Assembly (NCBI RefSeq): GCF_963678635.1
Contig: NC_087063.1
Span: forward strand, 62,225,850-62,289,849
Length of the DNA: 64,000 bases
Reading direction: 5' to 3'
From: Symsagittifera roscoffensis
Lineage: Eukaryota; Xenacoelomorpha; Acoela; Convolutidae
Part shown: positions 12,025 to 21,214 of the stretch, in pieces
Layout of the letters: each line of letters opens with the position of its first letter
How positions within the stretch are numbered: the stretch's first letter is position 1
Notes under the pieces: generated by a model
The model's input: the letters and a program-made list of their open reading frames with translations, nothing else
What the model was told of the DNA's origin: nothing
Databases searched by the model: none
Translations under genes and position numbers: made by a program

Positions 12025-13054
12025 TGTTAGTTACCTTAGGAATGATCGATCCTCTTGGAGAACGTACTGCGTTATTATGAACAAAAGAGTTCCCACATCG
12101 ACTGGTTAAAAGCGATGAAGCCAAAACTCCGAGTCTAGGTAAGTCCGTCAAGTTTTTAAATGAATGGTAAGTATCTGAAATTAGAGCATACGAATTTTGA
12201 TATCAGATCAGTTTCATTAAATTGATCAGTTTTCATTAAATTGAATGTAGTTTCTCAATCAATATCATTGTTCCGACCATTGAAAATGGGGAGGAATTTT
12301 GTATTCGGGTGTGAATTTGATTTTAATTTTTTTCTTTTTGGGTTTTCCGCGCAAATTACTACACAAATAATCATCGGAGTAAATTGAATGATATATCACA
12401 TTAAAGCCCTTTCAGTGGTGATTTGAAAATTGAAAAAATTCCAAAAATGTTTCCCTCTGTCGTGAAAAACCGGTTTGAAATTTTTTTTTTTCAATTTCGA
12501 GCTAGTAACGCGATCGGGTAACGCTTGTTTGACAGAAAAGAGTTTTCAGAAAACAATTTAAAATCATTGTGCAAAAAGTTAAGTTTTTATTCATCTTTTG
12601 AAGACAATAGTCGTCGATCAAGCCTAATTCACTACCTTTCTGCGCGATTCTATTTCTCGAATCTCACTATCCACTAAAAACGACACTATTTTGAAGAAAA
12701 TTTTAAAAAAACGTTTTTTTTTTATGATTATGGTCGGAACATTCTGTGCTTCTAGCACAGCAACCGGCTATCCTTCTTTTTATTTGAATTATGTGTAGAA
12801 AGAAGGCAAATTAATTTATTCTTTAAGTAAAAGTGATACTTTTTACAGAACACAACGGAAAATCTGTATTTAGAAAAAATGAATCTAACGTCATTAAAAC
12901 ATTGGAAATCAACACACGCCGTTTTTTCATGCCATGATGAAAAACTTCCAATAATATCTATAATTTATTAATCAACTCTCCGAGGTTAATCTACCACCTT
13001 AAAAAGGTCAAATATTCACTACCGTTTGCCAGTTTCAACAAGTTTTTTTTTCAA
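12025..13054. other. Intergenic region between flower and exportin-5
   Basis: It should hold the flower promoter and 5' UTR and end near the exportin-5 polyadenylation site. There is no reading frame of note. A block at 12270-12530 is a diverged copy of sequence at 18120-18370 (see separate entry). No clear TATA box is assigned. Confidence 0.6.
12270..12530. repeat. Dispersed repeat R2, copy 1
   Basis: Shares an ordered set of blocks with 18120-18370: 'aaaatgggga.gaa', a T-rich run, 'tgatatatcacattaaagcc', 'ccggtttgaaa' and 'aatttcgagc'. Both copies flank exportin-5, one on each side and in the same orientation. Class unknown. Confidence 0.5.
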
Positions 13055-13060
13055 TTTATT
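13055..13060 (-). terminator. Polyadenylation signal for exportin-5
   Basis: The hexamer AATAAA on the minus strand ('tttatt' on the plus strand) lies about 48 bp past the exportin-5 stop codon, a usual distance for a short animal 3' UTR. Confidence 0.6.
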
Positions 13061-13107
13061 TGCATGAAACGATTTTTAATTTTGATATTCTTTTTTTCTT
13101 GGTTCAT

Positions 13108-16100
13108 CTAGAAGAATTGGTAAAGACTATTCGTCTCAAAATGCTCTTCAGTTTCGCTTTCTGTTTTCACAGCTCTCGGTAACTTGGGCAACTCATTCAC
13201 TTGAATTTTCTTCTGGTACAACACACTAACTGGTCTGCCCACAATACCCTTTAAGAGCTTCCTCATTATATCTTTCGTCTTCTTCTCAACGGGCATGTCT
13301 TTTCCAGGACTACTGTAAGTTTCGAACACTCGACTTTCAAATTCATCTAAAACGTGTGTATTAACTTCTGGAACTTGACTCAGAATCTTGCGCAGCACTT
13401 CGTGTTTCGGACGCAAAGTGACAAAAAACTTAAATATCAAAGCGGCTAAATGAGCACTGGACGAGTTTGAGTACTCGTGCACTTGGTAGCCTTTTAGTAA
13501 CTGAGTAAAAATGAGCCCAATAATGCTATCTGTAGTTCCTTGCTCAATCATGGGCTGAAATATGGCCCAGAACAATCTGACAGCTTTGCTACAGCAATGT
13601 GTATCTGGCCATACAAAAGCATTGACAAGGATAAGTAATACCGTCTCGTAAAGAGACTCATTCTTAATCAGAAGATGAGCAAAGTTCTTCAACTCTTCGC
13701 GAGGTTTAAGCGATGTCGGCGTGGCGCGTGGAGCGACGTCTTTCATTTCAGAATCGTTGTTATCCTCGTCTACTTGATTATCGGTTCCTTTATTTAGGAC
13801 TATACAGGAAGATTCAATTATCGATATCATTGAACGACTGTTACGCCTCAAAAACAAGTCTTCCAGGATCTCTTCATCTTGATCACCATTTTGTCCGGGT
13901 AAAACTAAATCAGGTCTACTCGTTAATACCGTCCAGTCATTTGAAAGGCGCCGAAAAATTTTGGGAAAAACAAAGTTAAAAATTGGAATCAGAACGGTTC
14001 CGTGTAAATTTTCAGGACACTTATCTTTAATCGGTATCAAAAAGAATTTGATACTGGATGCAATATACGTATTCGATACCTTGTCGAAGTTGTAAAAGGC
14101 AACATTCAGCATTTTTTCAATCATTTCAAAATTGCATTTCTTTTCTAACATGAGAAGCAGTGTACAGCCACACAAAAATTGAAGCAATGTATTATGTAGA
14201 TCTTTGAGGTACGTTTGTAACTTATCAAGAGGCTGCTTTTCAATATTCTCAAAAGCTTCAACAACTGCGCTTTGGACACCAAGTATATTTTTTCTTTCAG
14301 CCATACTCATCTCTAAGGCATCTTTCAGATCCTTACAAAACGAGGCTTTAACTTCAGGATTGTGTAATTCATGAAAACGACAGAGCATATTCATTACTAT
14401 CGGAGCAGCTAGCATTGCTGTTTGAGATGCGAATGTTATAAACGCTTCCTTGTCAGGAACTTGGGGAACATTTTTAGAAGATTCTGATTCTTTTCGCTGT
14501 TCTAGACAATTTACAATGCGCCTTATAAAACCACCAATACAGCAGCTGCAGAATTTGAGAGTCATCATATCTTCCCAATTTACAATCTTTTCACCACTAA
14601 AATTTCGCAAACTCAGCAAGTCCATGAAAGCGTCAATACTTATGAAACGAACTGAAACAATTGCACTCAGTTCTTCAAACGCAAATAAGAAAACACTTTT
14701 CAGCGTTTCCGATCTTAGAGGATCTTCTGTATAGCTTGTCAGAATAACAAGAGACTCCAAAATACAAGATCTACAGGCTTTGTCTAGGGATTTTTCAAAC
14801 AAAAATGACGTCAGAATCGGATAGAAGTCATTATAAAACGGGATAAATAACTCATGATGTTCCATGACTTTTGACAAAAACAAAGATGAGGCATGTCTAT
14901 GTACCACATGCGCTTTCCTGTCCTGTTCACTGTTTTCAAATTCTTCGCGCTGCATTGAACTGAACAGAAGTTTAATCACACGGACAAAAACTTCTTGGCT
15001 TTGAAACCAGTAATGAAACAACGCAGATACTACAGACAGAAGAGCATTTAAAACCACCACATTCTTTTCCTTTTCACATGCATCTAGACAGAAAGTGAAA
15101 ACCTTTTGCAAATGTAATTCGAAGTTGGGATTTTTGTCTTTATCCAATGGAATTTTCGCCAAAAACGTACAAAAAGCTAGTGATTTTGCCTCGAGAAAAT
15201 GGTGCTCTAAAGGGTCTTTTTCCGCACTAAAACACCACTTGTTAGCAGATGTTGTGAAATCCTCGATGACTATATCTGCCAGCATCTTAGGACTCAACTC
15301 ATACAGGCTGCGTACAGATTCACATCCACAAGAACGTAACTGTCCAATAAAAGAGCCAAACTCCAAGTCATCTCCGAAATCAATCACTGTGTACCAACAG
15401 CTAGCATGGTTCATCTTCGAAGGGAACCCAACTTTAGTCAACGCGAACAAGGCCATGTCATACACTTTTTTCGCATGTAAAGCATACATCGAACAGTAGG
15501 GGTTCTTGGACGCTGTTTTCACATTTGCCACAAAGATATTTAATACTTCTAAATGCAAAAAATGACTGGAAAAATTGGACAGAGAGAACATATTACTCAA
15601 ATATTGACTATATTCCTCGGAACGGACTGAGTTTAGTTCATCTACGAACTTGTTTTGCACCATAGAGTAATAATCGTTCATCGCTGAATAGAGCTCCATC
15701 ATTTTTTTCAGGAAAGTGTAGCCATTTTCACTCACTGTCGCTTGCTTGAGTGGCTCTACTGCTGAATTTAAGTATTGTAAAGAAGTTTGTTTGAAAAATG
15801 AAATGGCCAACGCCCTCTCTGTTATATCACAGCCTTTTCGTTGTAGAAGTGAAATGATGCAGTCAGCTGCCAGAAGACGAAAATTACAGTCATTGAGAAA
15901 GTTTAGAAGCTGCTCTCTCAGGCCATATTTTGTTATTAGCTCTAGCGGTACCCAACCAATTAACTCATTAAGGCATGCTAGTAAAGCTTGACTCACACGA
16001 ACATCTTCAATTTGCACATTTTGCTCTTTACGAAGAAGTGAAGCAGCGAAGTCATCGTGACAGCACTTGAACATGGGCTCAAGGTTCGGCATCCTGGTTA

Positions 16101-16653
16101 AGTATTGGCGGATGTCTTTAGTTCGACTCACAGGAATCGATTTATGCGGTGAGTTAATAAGTTCTTCGGCAACCCGTTGAAATATTGAAAAAACAAGCAA
16201 CTTCTTTTCTTTAGAAACAGTCATAGTTTCATACAAAGTGGGAAGAACATCTGGCCATTTTTGAGGAAATTCGTGCAGAAAAACCATTGAAAACAGCTTC
16301 GAAATCGAGTTTTGAATCAAATGATCATCGTGGAACTGATTGTTGTAATTTTGAACGAAGAGGATAATTTCCCATTTAAACTTTGCTTTGAGGGAGGCAC
16401 TGTCCCAATCGTTCCTAGCCCATCCTTCTTGAACAAAACAAATTAACAGCTCAAACCCTAAAAGTTTCTTGTACAGATCATCTGATGACACTAACACTGA
16501 ACCGATAGAAAAGCATTGTTCGGGTTTGCTTTTGAACGACTCAAGAAAATGGAACGCTTGCTGTTTTTCTTCATTAGATGAAAGCGGGTTCAGTGAAATT
16601 CGATATGCATCAAAAATTTTCTGACACTCTTCGTCAACGCGTATTGCAACCAT
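13108..16653 (-). CDS. XPO5: Exportin-5 (importin-beta family nuclear export receptor)
   Basis: Predicted RanGTP-dependent nuclear export receptor that in animals carries pre-microRNAs and other double-stranded RNAs out of the nucleus. The 1181 residues fit the roughly 1200 of animal exportin-5. Near residues 120-140 it has the family's EFPQKWPDVLPTL stretch (EWPQHWPDML in vertebrates as I recall it), and later 'LAADCIISLLQRKG', which fits the XPO5 'GAAECLLIAVSRKG' segment. The remainder is helical, HEAT-repeat-like, with an acidic patch near residues 990-1010. I chose the ATG at 16653: the frame continues 38 codons upstream, but that stretch crosses a strong splice-acceptor sequence (TTTGTTTCAG|GG) and matches nothing in the family. 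The gene has no intron in 3.5 kb, unlike its neighbour. Confidence 0.9.
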   Translation of the reverse strand: MVAIRVDEECQKIFDAYRISLNPLSSNEEKQQAFHFLESFKSKPEQCFSIGSVLVSSDDLYKKLLGFELLICFVQEGWARNDWDSASLKAKFKWEIILFVQNYNNQFHDDHLIQNSISKLFSMVFLHEFPQKWPDVLPTLYETMTVSKEKKLLVFSIFQRVAEELINSPHKSIPVSRTKDIRQYLTRMPNLEPMFKCCHDDFAASLLRKEQNVQIEDVRVSQALLACLNELIGWVPLELITKYGLREQLLNFLNDCNFRLLAADCIISLLQRKGCDITERALAISFFKQTSLQYLNSAVEPLKQATVSENGYTFLKKMMELYSAMNDYYSMVQNKFVDELNSVRSEEYSQYLSNMFSLSNFSSHFLHLEVLNIFVANVKTASKNPYCSMYALHAKKVYDMALFALTKVGFPSKMNHASCWYTVIDFGDDLEFGSFIGQLRSCGCESVRSLYELSPKMLADIVIEDFTTSANKWCFSAEKDPLEHHFLEAKSLAFCTFLAKIPLDKDKNPNFELHLQKVFTFCLDACEKEKNVVVLNALLSVVSALFHYWFQSQEVFVRVIKLLFSSMQREEFENSEQDRKAHVVHRHASSLFLSKVMEHHELFIPFYNDFYPILTSFLFEKSLDKACRSCILESLVILTSYTEDPLRSETLKSVFLFAFEELSAIVSVRFISIDAFMDLLSLRNFSGEKIVNWEDMMTLKFCSCCIGGFIRRIVNCLEQRKESESSKNVPQVPDKEAFITFASQTAMLAAPIVMNMLCRFHELHNPEVKASFCKDLKDALEMSMAERKNILGVQSAVVEAFENIEKQPLDKLQTYLKDLHNTLLQFLCGCTLLLMLEKKCNFEMIEKMLNVAFYNFDKVSNTYIASSIKFFLIPIKDKCPENLHGTVLIPIFNFVFPKIFRRLSNDWTVLTSRPDLVLPGQNGDQDEEILEDLFLRRNSRSMISIIESSCIVLNKGTDNQVDEDNNDSEMKDVAPRATPTSLKPREELKNFAHLLIKNESLYETVLLILVNAFVWPDTHCCSKAVRLFWAIFQPMIEQGTTDSIIGLIFTQLLKGYQVHEYSNSSSAHLAALIFKFFVTLRPKHEVLRKILSQVPEVNTHVLDEFESRVFETYSSPGKDMPVEKKTKDIMRKLLKGIVGRPVSVLYQKKIQVNELPKLPRAVKTESETEEHFETNSLYQFF

Positions 16654-16959
16654 GATATCCCTGAAACAAATGAGTTTCATTTCGAAGCATATCGAGATTC
16701 TATCTTCAACGAAGAAATTCAAAAGTATCATAGTAACCGAGGTTACAGTCATGAGTCCCTTCATCATGTATTCCAGTCAAAATCCTTGGAATTTTTTAGA
16801 TATGGAAGTGATAATGATAAAAGAAGATGACAGGTGTTTAGGTCCTTTTCAATTAAAATCGATACGGGTTACGTTTCTTCAATAAGAACACGCAACTCGA
16901 CACGAGATAATATAATATACAAATCCAAACCGGTCGATACGAACGGTCCAAACGAACGG
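16654..16959 (-). promoter_or_regulatory. Exportin-5 5' UTR/promoter region with candidate 5' UTR splice acceptor
   Basis: On the minus strand a polypyrimidine-like TTTGTTTCAG ends about 10 bases upstream of the chosen start codon, so a 5' UTR intron is likely. A core promoter cannot be identified. The region runs directly into the retroelement fragment at 16960-17349. Confidence 0.4.
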
Positions 16960-17349
16960 TCCAAACCCGGCGATATTTTTGTCCCTACTTGGAGCGCTGG
17001 TCGCCCAGCTGCTTTCGACGTCACCGTGACATCCCCGCTGCAGTTATCTCTTCTCTCTCGTGCGGCGGAGACCCACGGGGCGTCCCTGGAAGTTGCTGAG
17101 GACCGCAAGTTTTCGAAACACGAGAAAAACTGTGAGGAACAAATAATCAGTTTTTTCCCGTTAGCAGTCGAAACGCTCGGGGGTTGGTCCGCTTTAGCTA
17201 TCAAAACCCTCAAGTCAGTTGCTATCCTCGCTGATGCCAGACGTTCTGGTTCACGTGACGCTCGTGTTGCCCCAGTTCGCCTTCTCCAGAGCCTCTCAGT
17301 GTGCCTCATGAGAGGAAACGCCACTATGATTGTCAGTCGGGCCATCTAG
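16960..17349 (+). pseudogene. Orphan C-terminal fragment of a retroelement polyprotein
   Basis: The frame ending at 17349 contains 'PGDIFVPTWSAGRPAAFDVT', then 'VTSPL', 'IISFFPLAVETLGGW' and 'LLQSLSVCLMRGNA'. As I recall it, this pattern marks the C-terminal tail of reverse-transcriptase polyproteins of mobile elements scattered through many animal genomes. The D-x-V core next to SPL recalls a PD-(D/E)XK-like fold, but that is inference. No RT domain precedes it, so this is a fragment. It is clearly richer in GC than its surroundings and lies head to head with exportin-5, ending about 300 bp from that gene's start codon. Domestication cannot be excluded. Confidence 0.65.
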
Positions 17350-18497
17350 TCTTGTGCAGTTTATTACTTTTTTGCCTTCCCAATTCTGGTGCTCCTTTGT
17401 TCCTTTGCTGTTAGTGCATTCCCCCTCTCTTTTCAATTCTCAATGGTTCATCCCACATTTGTTGTTTGTTTTGTATTCGGTGTTTGTTGTTTACTCGGTA
17501 ATTATATAAAAATAAACTCGGTGTTTGTTGTATATACAAATGTTACAAGTAAAAAATTTCGTCGAAAGTTATTTTGTCATTTATTGTTCCGAGTACGCAA
17601 GCGGCGTTCGCAATCTGTATTGCCAGGGAGATTCTCTGTTTTAAAAAGCTGCCTGCTCTGGGTTCCTCAGTGCATATATTTAGGTTCTTACAAAGTTTGC
17701 TCAAAAAAACTTCTGTGCTGGGGCCGGCCGCGCCCTGAATTTCAAAAGCTAGCGATTGAAAAAGATATCCATCATTTACAAGATCTTTATACTTGTCAAT
17801 GAAGAAATACTTTTGGAGCCGCAAGGGTGCACTGAAAACTATTCTCCCGGGAAAACGCATCAAAAAAAAAGAAACAAATGGCAAACACTATTATTAGCAG
17901 GCGAATTTTAACCTCTCTAAGTGATAAGCGACGAAATGATAGAGTTGAGGTTAAATAAAACGTATCACCGTATAAGCGAGACAAACTTAGTGCATTCTAT
18001 CAAAACGCTTGAAATCGGCAACCGAAGTTTTCCTGTCAAATCTCGAATCAAAAACAGTACATGAAGAAAGATCTGGAGATTACTCCTATGGAACTTGGAG
18101 GTCCCAAATCATTTTGTCAAAGTTTTTTGTTACGGCCATTTGAAAAATAGGGAAGAAACTTGAATTTGGGATTGTTGTTTTTTCTCCATGCAAAATCAGC
18201 TACCACAAAAAATCATAAAAGAGTAGAGTGATATATCATGTTAAAGCCTTAAGAGCCTTGATTCGAACGACACTATAAAATTTTGAAAAAAGTCTACCAG
18301 TACCGAGAAAAGCCTGTTTGAAACTTCTGGTTTTTCGTCTTAATTCGAGCGAGCGAGCAGGCTTACAATAGCTTATTTCAATTGCTTAATTTATAACATA
18401 TAAGCTTAGTTTTACTCGAGTTACATTAGATTTTATGAGTAAATCAGCTCCTTTTTGGAATCAACAATTCAAAACACTGCGACAAAATTTTGAAATT
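17350..18497. other. Non-coding stretch between the retroelement fragment and element A
   Basis: Its first part may be the 3' UTR of the retroelement fragment. 18120-18370 is repeat R2, copy 2. No gene is supported; the open frames are short and hydrophobic by base composition only. Confidence 0.5.
18120..18370. repeat. Dispersed repeat R2, copy 2
   Basis: It is collinear with 12270-12530 ('tgaaaaatagggaagaaac', T-rich run, 'gtgatatatcatgttaaagcc', 'cctgtttgaaac', 'aattcgagcg'). Confidence 0.5.
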
Positions 18498-18747
18498 TGT
18501 GCTATTCTGCCAGATTGGCACAGCGCAACCTTCCGCCGAAACACTAATTAGCGAGAAAAGGCCTTAACGACAAAAAAGTGCTTCGAAGGAGGGTAGAAAT
18601 ATTCTAGAAATTTCTATTTTCAAAATTTCGATTGTCATGTGGATATTTCTCAGAAATACAAAGAACGGCCATTTTGACTGAAAAAGGTGAAAAAGTCAGA
18701 ACAACAGCAAATATAGTGGAAAAAAGTCGCACGTTAACACAGAAAAA

Positions 18748-18820
18748 CGAAGCCTCTTATCGTGACGATCACGCACGATAAGACCCTTAGCAGAAGAAGA
18801 TAGTGGGAAAGGAGGCTTCG
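18748..18820 (+). promoter_or_regulatory. Nested stem structure in the LTR of element A
   Basis: CGAAGCCTC (18748-18756) pairs perfectly with GAGGCTTCG (18812-18820) and encloses CTTATCGTG (18756-18764), which pairs perfectly with CACGATAAG (18774-18782). The stems share base 18756. Both are intact in the 3' LTR (43296-43368), where the only difference seen is in a loop. Likely an RNA element of the transcript or a promoter-proximal dyad. Confidence 0.6.
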
Positions 18821-19036
18821 GTGGAGAGCAGTACCCTCCCGTGCCACGAATTGGGAGTGATAACGACGTTATCTCGAGGAAAACACGGAAGCAGAAGCTT
18901 CGTCCCCCAGAGACTGATATATGGTGAAAGACTATAGTAAACTAACTTTTCAGCTACTCTGATGCCATAGAACTTTGAAATAACACCGGTTTGTTTGATA
19001 TTTTAGAACATGAGTAGCTAGGAAGAGGAAAGGGTC

Positions 19037-19055
19037 AATCCATCTCCAATGGATT
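19037..19055 (+). terminator. Poly(A)-proximal hairpin and AATAAA in the LTR of element A
   Basis: AATCCAT/ATGGATT form a 7-bp stem with a CTCCA loop, about 27 bases before AATAAA (19082-19087). LTRs B and C carry a 9-bp stem at the same place with a G-C pair where A has A-T. This fits a polyadenylation hairpin in the R region, as retroviruses have. Confidence 0.55.
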
Positions 19056-19295
19056 TAATATAGAACTGTCACCAAAAATATAATAAAATAGGGTATTCGA
19101 GCCGTGTTTTTAATAGCAATCACGTAGTCTGAGGATCTGAGACTCAGCTATAGGGTTGTGTTCGCAGGTAAACGAAAGCTGATCAAAAGTCGTTTGACTG
19201 ATGGCCTAAAAATAGTAACTTTTTACTCAGCCCTAAACAGACCAGAAAATCAACTGGCAAGGTCGAGACGGTAAAAAACGAGTAGAGTTAAGGTA

Positions 19296-19510
19296 TCGAA
19301 GGTTGCAAAAAGTTCGGACAGACAGAAATAATTAAAAGGAGCAATCTGCCAATTTGGAGCAATTTTTGCATGCAGATTTTATATTTTAGGTGACATTGAG
19401 ACATACTTTCTGTCTGAAAATTTAGCTTTTGCATGCAAACAAGGTCTGAAAAAGGTCATTTGCTCTTTTTAATTATTTTTGTCTGTCCAAACTTTTTGCT
19501 ACTAATTATA
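19296..19510. mobile_element. MITE-like insertion in the 5' LTR of element A
   Basis: This 215-bp block is absent from the 3' LTR, where the flanking 'ttaaggta' and 'actga' are adjacent. Its ends form inverted repeats of about 40 bases (the block beginning 'gcaaaaagttcggacagac' is complementary to 'gtctgtccaaactttttgc'). A TA at each border suggests Tc1/mariner-type TA targeting. Confidence 0.75.
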
Positions 19511-19596
19511 ACTGACGCGTGCCAGCCGTTAATTGGTACTTTTTCTACGCTCCGTCGCTGTGTAGTATTTGGGCGAATGTTACATAGACGTTTTTA

Positions 19597-19610
19597 TGGC
19601 GCTCCTGGGT
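19597..19610 (+). promoter_or_regulatory. Primer-binding site of element A
   Basis: TGGCGCTCCTGGGT starts 12 nt after the LTR end, begins with the obligatory TGG and is nearly identical to TGGCGCTTCTGGGT at the same place in element B. It should pair with the 3' end of a host tRNA; I cannot say which one. Confidence 0.75.
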
Positions 19611-19825
19611 AGGCATGTTAAAGGCATGAGACCATCATGATCAGCAAACGTTTCAGCGACGAACCCTCCGCTCCGGGCGTATGCCCGAAGTAGAGGCCTT
19701 AATGTCCTTTATTGTACTAAGGGGAAGGTGCGTAACCTCCGCCTAGTACTATTTAGCTTTTTAACTTAGTTAACACCGAAAATTCCGGGGGCCGGAGGGT
19801 TAGGTAGGGAGTCATGAGCCCGCTT

Positions 19826-19843
19826 GTCCCAAGGTCTTGGGAC
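19826..19843 (+). promoter_or_regulatory. Palindrome downstream of the PBS (dimerisation-type candidate), element A
   Basis: GTCCCAAG-GT-CTTGGGAC is a perfect 8-bp stem. Element B has a different palindrome (CCACTAGTGG, 45420-45429) at nearly the same distance from its PBS, and both are followed by a GGGAC(C)AAAAAC tract. Confidence 0.5.
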
Positions 19844-20795
19844 CAAAAACAATTAAAGAGAAAGGGTAAAACTAACAAAAATAGTATATAACCAAGAAAA
19901 AGCCAAAAACAATTTTTTTGAAATATAAAAAAGAACAAAAAACAGTAAAAAATCCAAAAAAGACCAAAAACAATAAAAAACATAAAGTGACAGTTTATAT
20001 GTTATTTCCGGACGAGTTGTGATCTGACCTTCCTGTTGTTTCAGATTGATTTATATTATTTCTGATAGAAAGATTGTGTGTTTTGGTGACGGGTTGGGTA
20101 CCCTCCCTTGAGTGTAATTTGAGTATTTAAGCACGTTAATGGTGATCTTGCCGGTGGCCGGAGGGTAGAGTGGCAAGCTGACCGACGTGTTCCACACTCA
20201 ACAGGGGAATCAAGGACAAGCTCCACAACGACTGTTGGGTATAGTTGAAACAATTTTAGTATCGTTCGGGTACTATTTCATCATAACTTAAGAGGTGGGG
20301 TGCACGGTTGGCGCGTTCCGATTGTACCCTCCATCGATCACGAATTTCCGAGTTAATGGTCTTAATTCGGGTATTTTGGTGCAAAGGAGGGTATAGTAAT
20401 ATTCATTAACGACTACAAATAGATTATTGTCCTTACTATATATTGCTTATCAAATATTTAGACCTGAAAAACACCCAATTTTATCGAAAATTACTGATTT
20501 TCGACCATACTGCAGACCCCCAAATTTTTGGATATCCGAGCTTTTCCGACACCAAAAAGCTTTTATATAGGGAGTTGCTACGTAGTTCAATCCCCCTGAC
20601 TAAAGAAACCGCGTGAGAAAAGACTCAGCAGAAGTTTAAAAAAAACTTTCTGATCAAGATTTTGATAATTTTTCGAATTTTGTCAATTTGTTTTGCAGAT
20701 CGAGTTTTTGAGTTTTTAGAGTTAGAGCAATAAAAATTTTTGCGTTAGGAGCGTGCTAGCATAACGTGCTCGGTCACTAGAGAAATTTTTGAGTA

Positions 20796-20862
20796 ACCCT
20801 CCGATTAGCTCCGTGGATAGAGCAAACGACTTAGAGATTGGAAAAGGAAGGAATCGGAGGGT
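20796..20862 (+). repeat. tRNA-like stem structure in the leader of A
   Basis: ACCCTCCGAT (20796-20805) pairs perfectly with ATCGGAGGGT (20853-20862). The interior begins 'tagctccgtggatagagc', which resembles a tRNA A box and D arm, and 'ggagggtccaaat' recalls a B box. No functional tRNA fold is complete, so it is a tRNA-like relic or mimic, not a tRNA gene. Confidence 0.4.
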
Positions 20863-21214
20863 CCAAATTTGATAGTTATTGGCCAAATTTTTGTCTTCAA
20901 ACCAATTCTGGTCCGGTTTTTTGCGTTGTTCCAGTGCCGTAAGGGGCTACTACGCTCGTTTCAATTAATTTTAGGTACTTTCAATAGGAATTGCGGAAAA
21001 AATTTTTCAGAACCTATATAGGTGGTGAAAAAAGGCCATTTTGACAAACGCGTTTTTGTCAATTTCTCAAAGACTAGCCAACTGATCAGGATAATTTTGG
21101 TACCATAAGTCGTAGTTTTTGGTCGTTTTTCCGGACCGCAACCGTTCTTGTGTTGATAATCTCGGAAAAGAAAATTTTTTAGAATTTGTTGGTTCGGAGG
21201 GTCCAAATTTTAGG

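Larger units (their letters stand above)
18498..19584 (+). repeat. 5' LTR of element A
   Basis: It starts TGTGCTATTCTGCC and ends GGGCGAATGTTACA. Without the 215-bp insertion at 19296-19510 it is 872 bp, against 862 bp for the 3' LTR; by eye a few dozen positions differ, which suggests an old but not ancient insertion. It contains the nested stem domain 18748-18820, the hairpin 19037-19055 and AATAAA at 19082-19087. Confidence 0.92.

Noticed and set aside
16654-16767. N-terminal extension of exportin-5 to an ATG at 16767
   Set aside because: It crosses a strong splice acceptor on the minus strand and shows no family similarity; the ATG at 16653 fits the usual N terminus.
16869-17345. Minus-strand 158-codon frame opposite the retroelement fragment
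   Set aside because: A shadow of the plus-strand frame, which alone carries the recognisable motifs.
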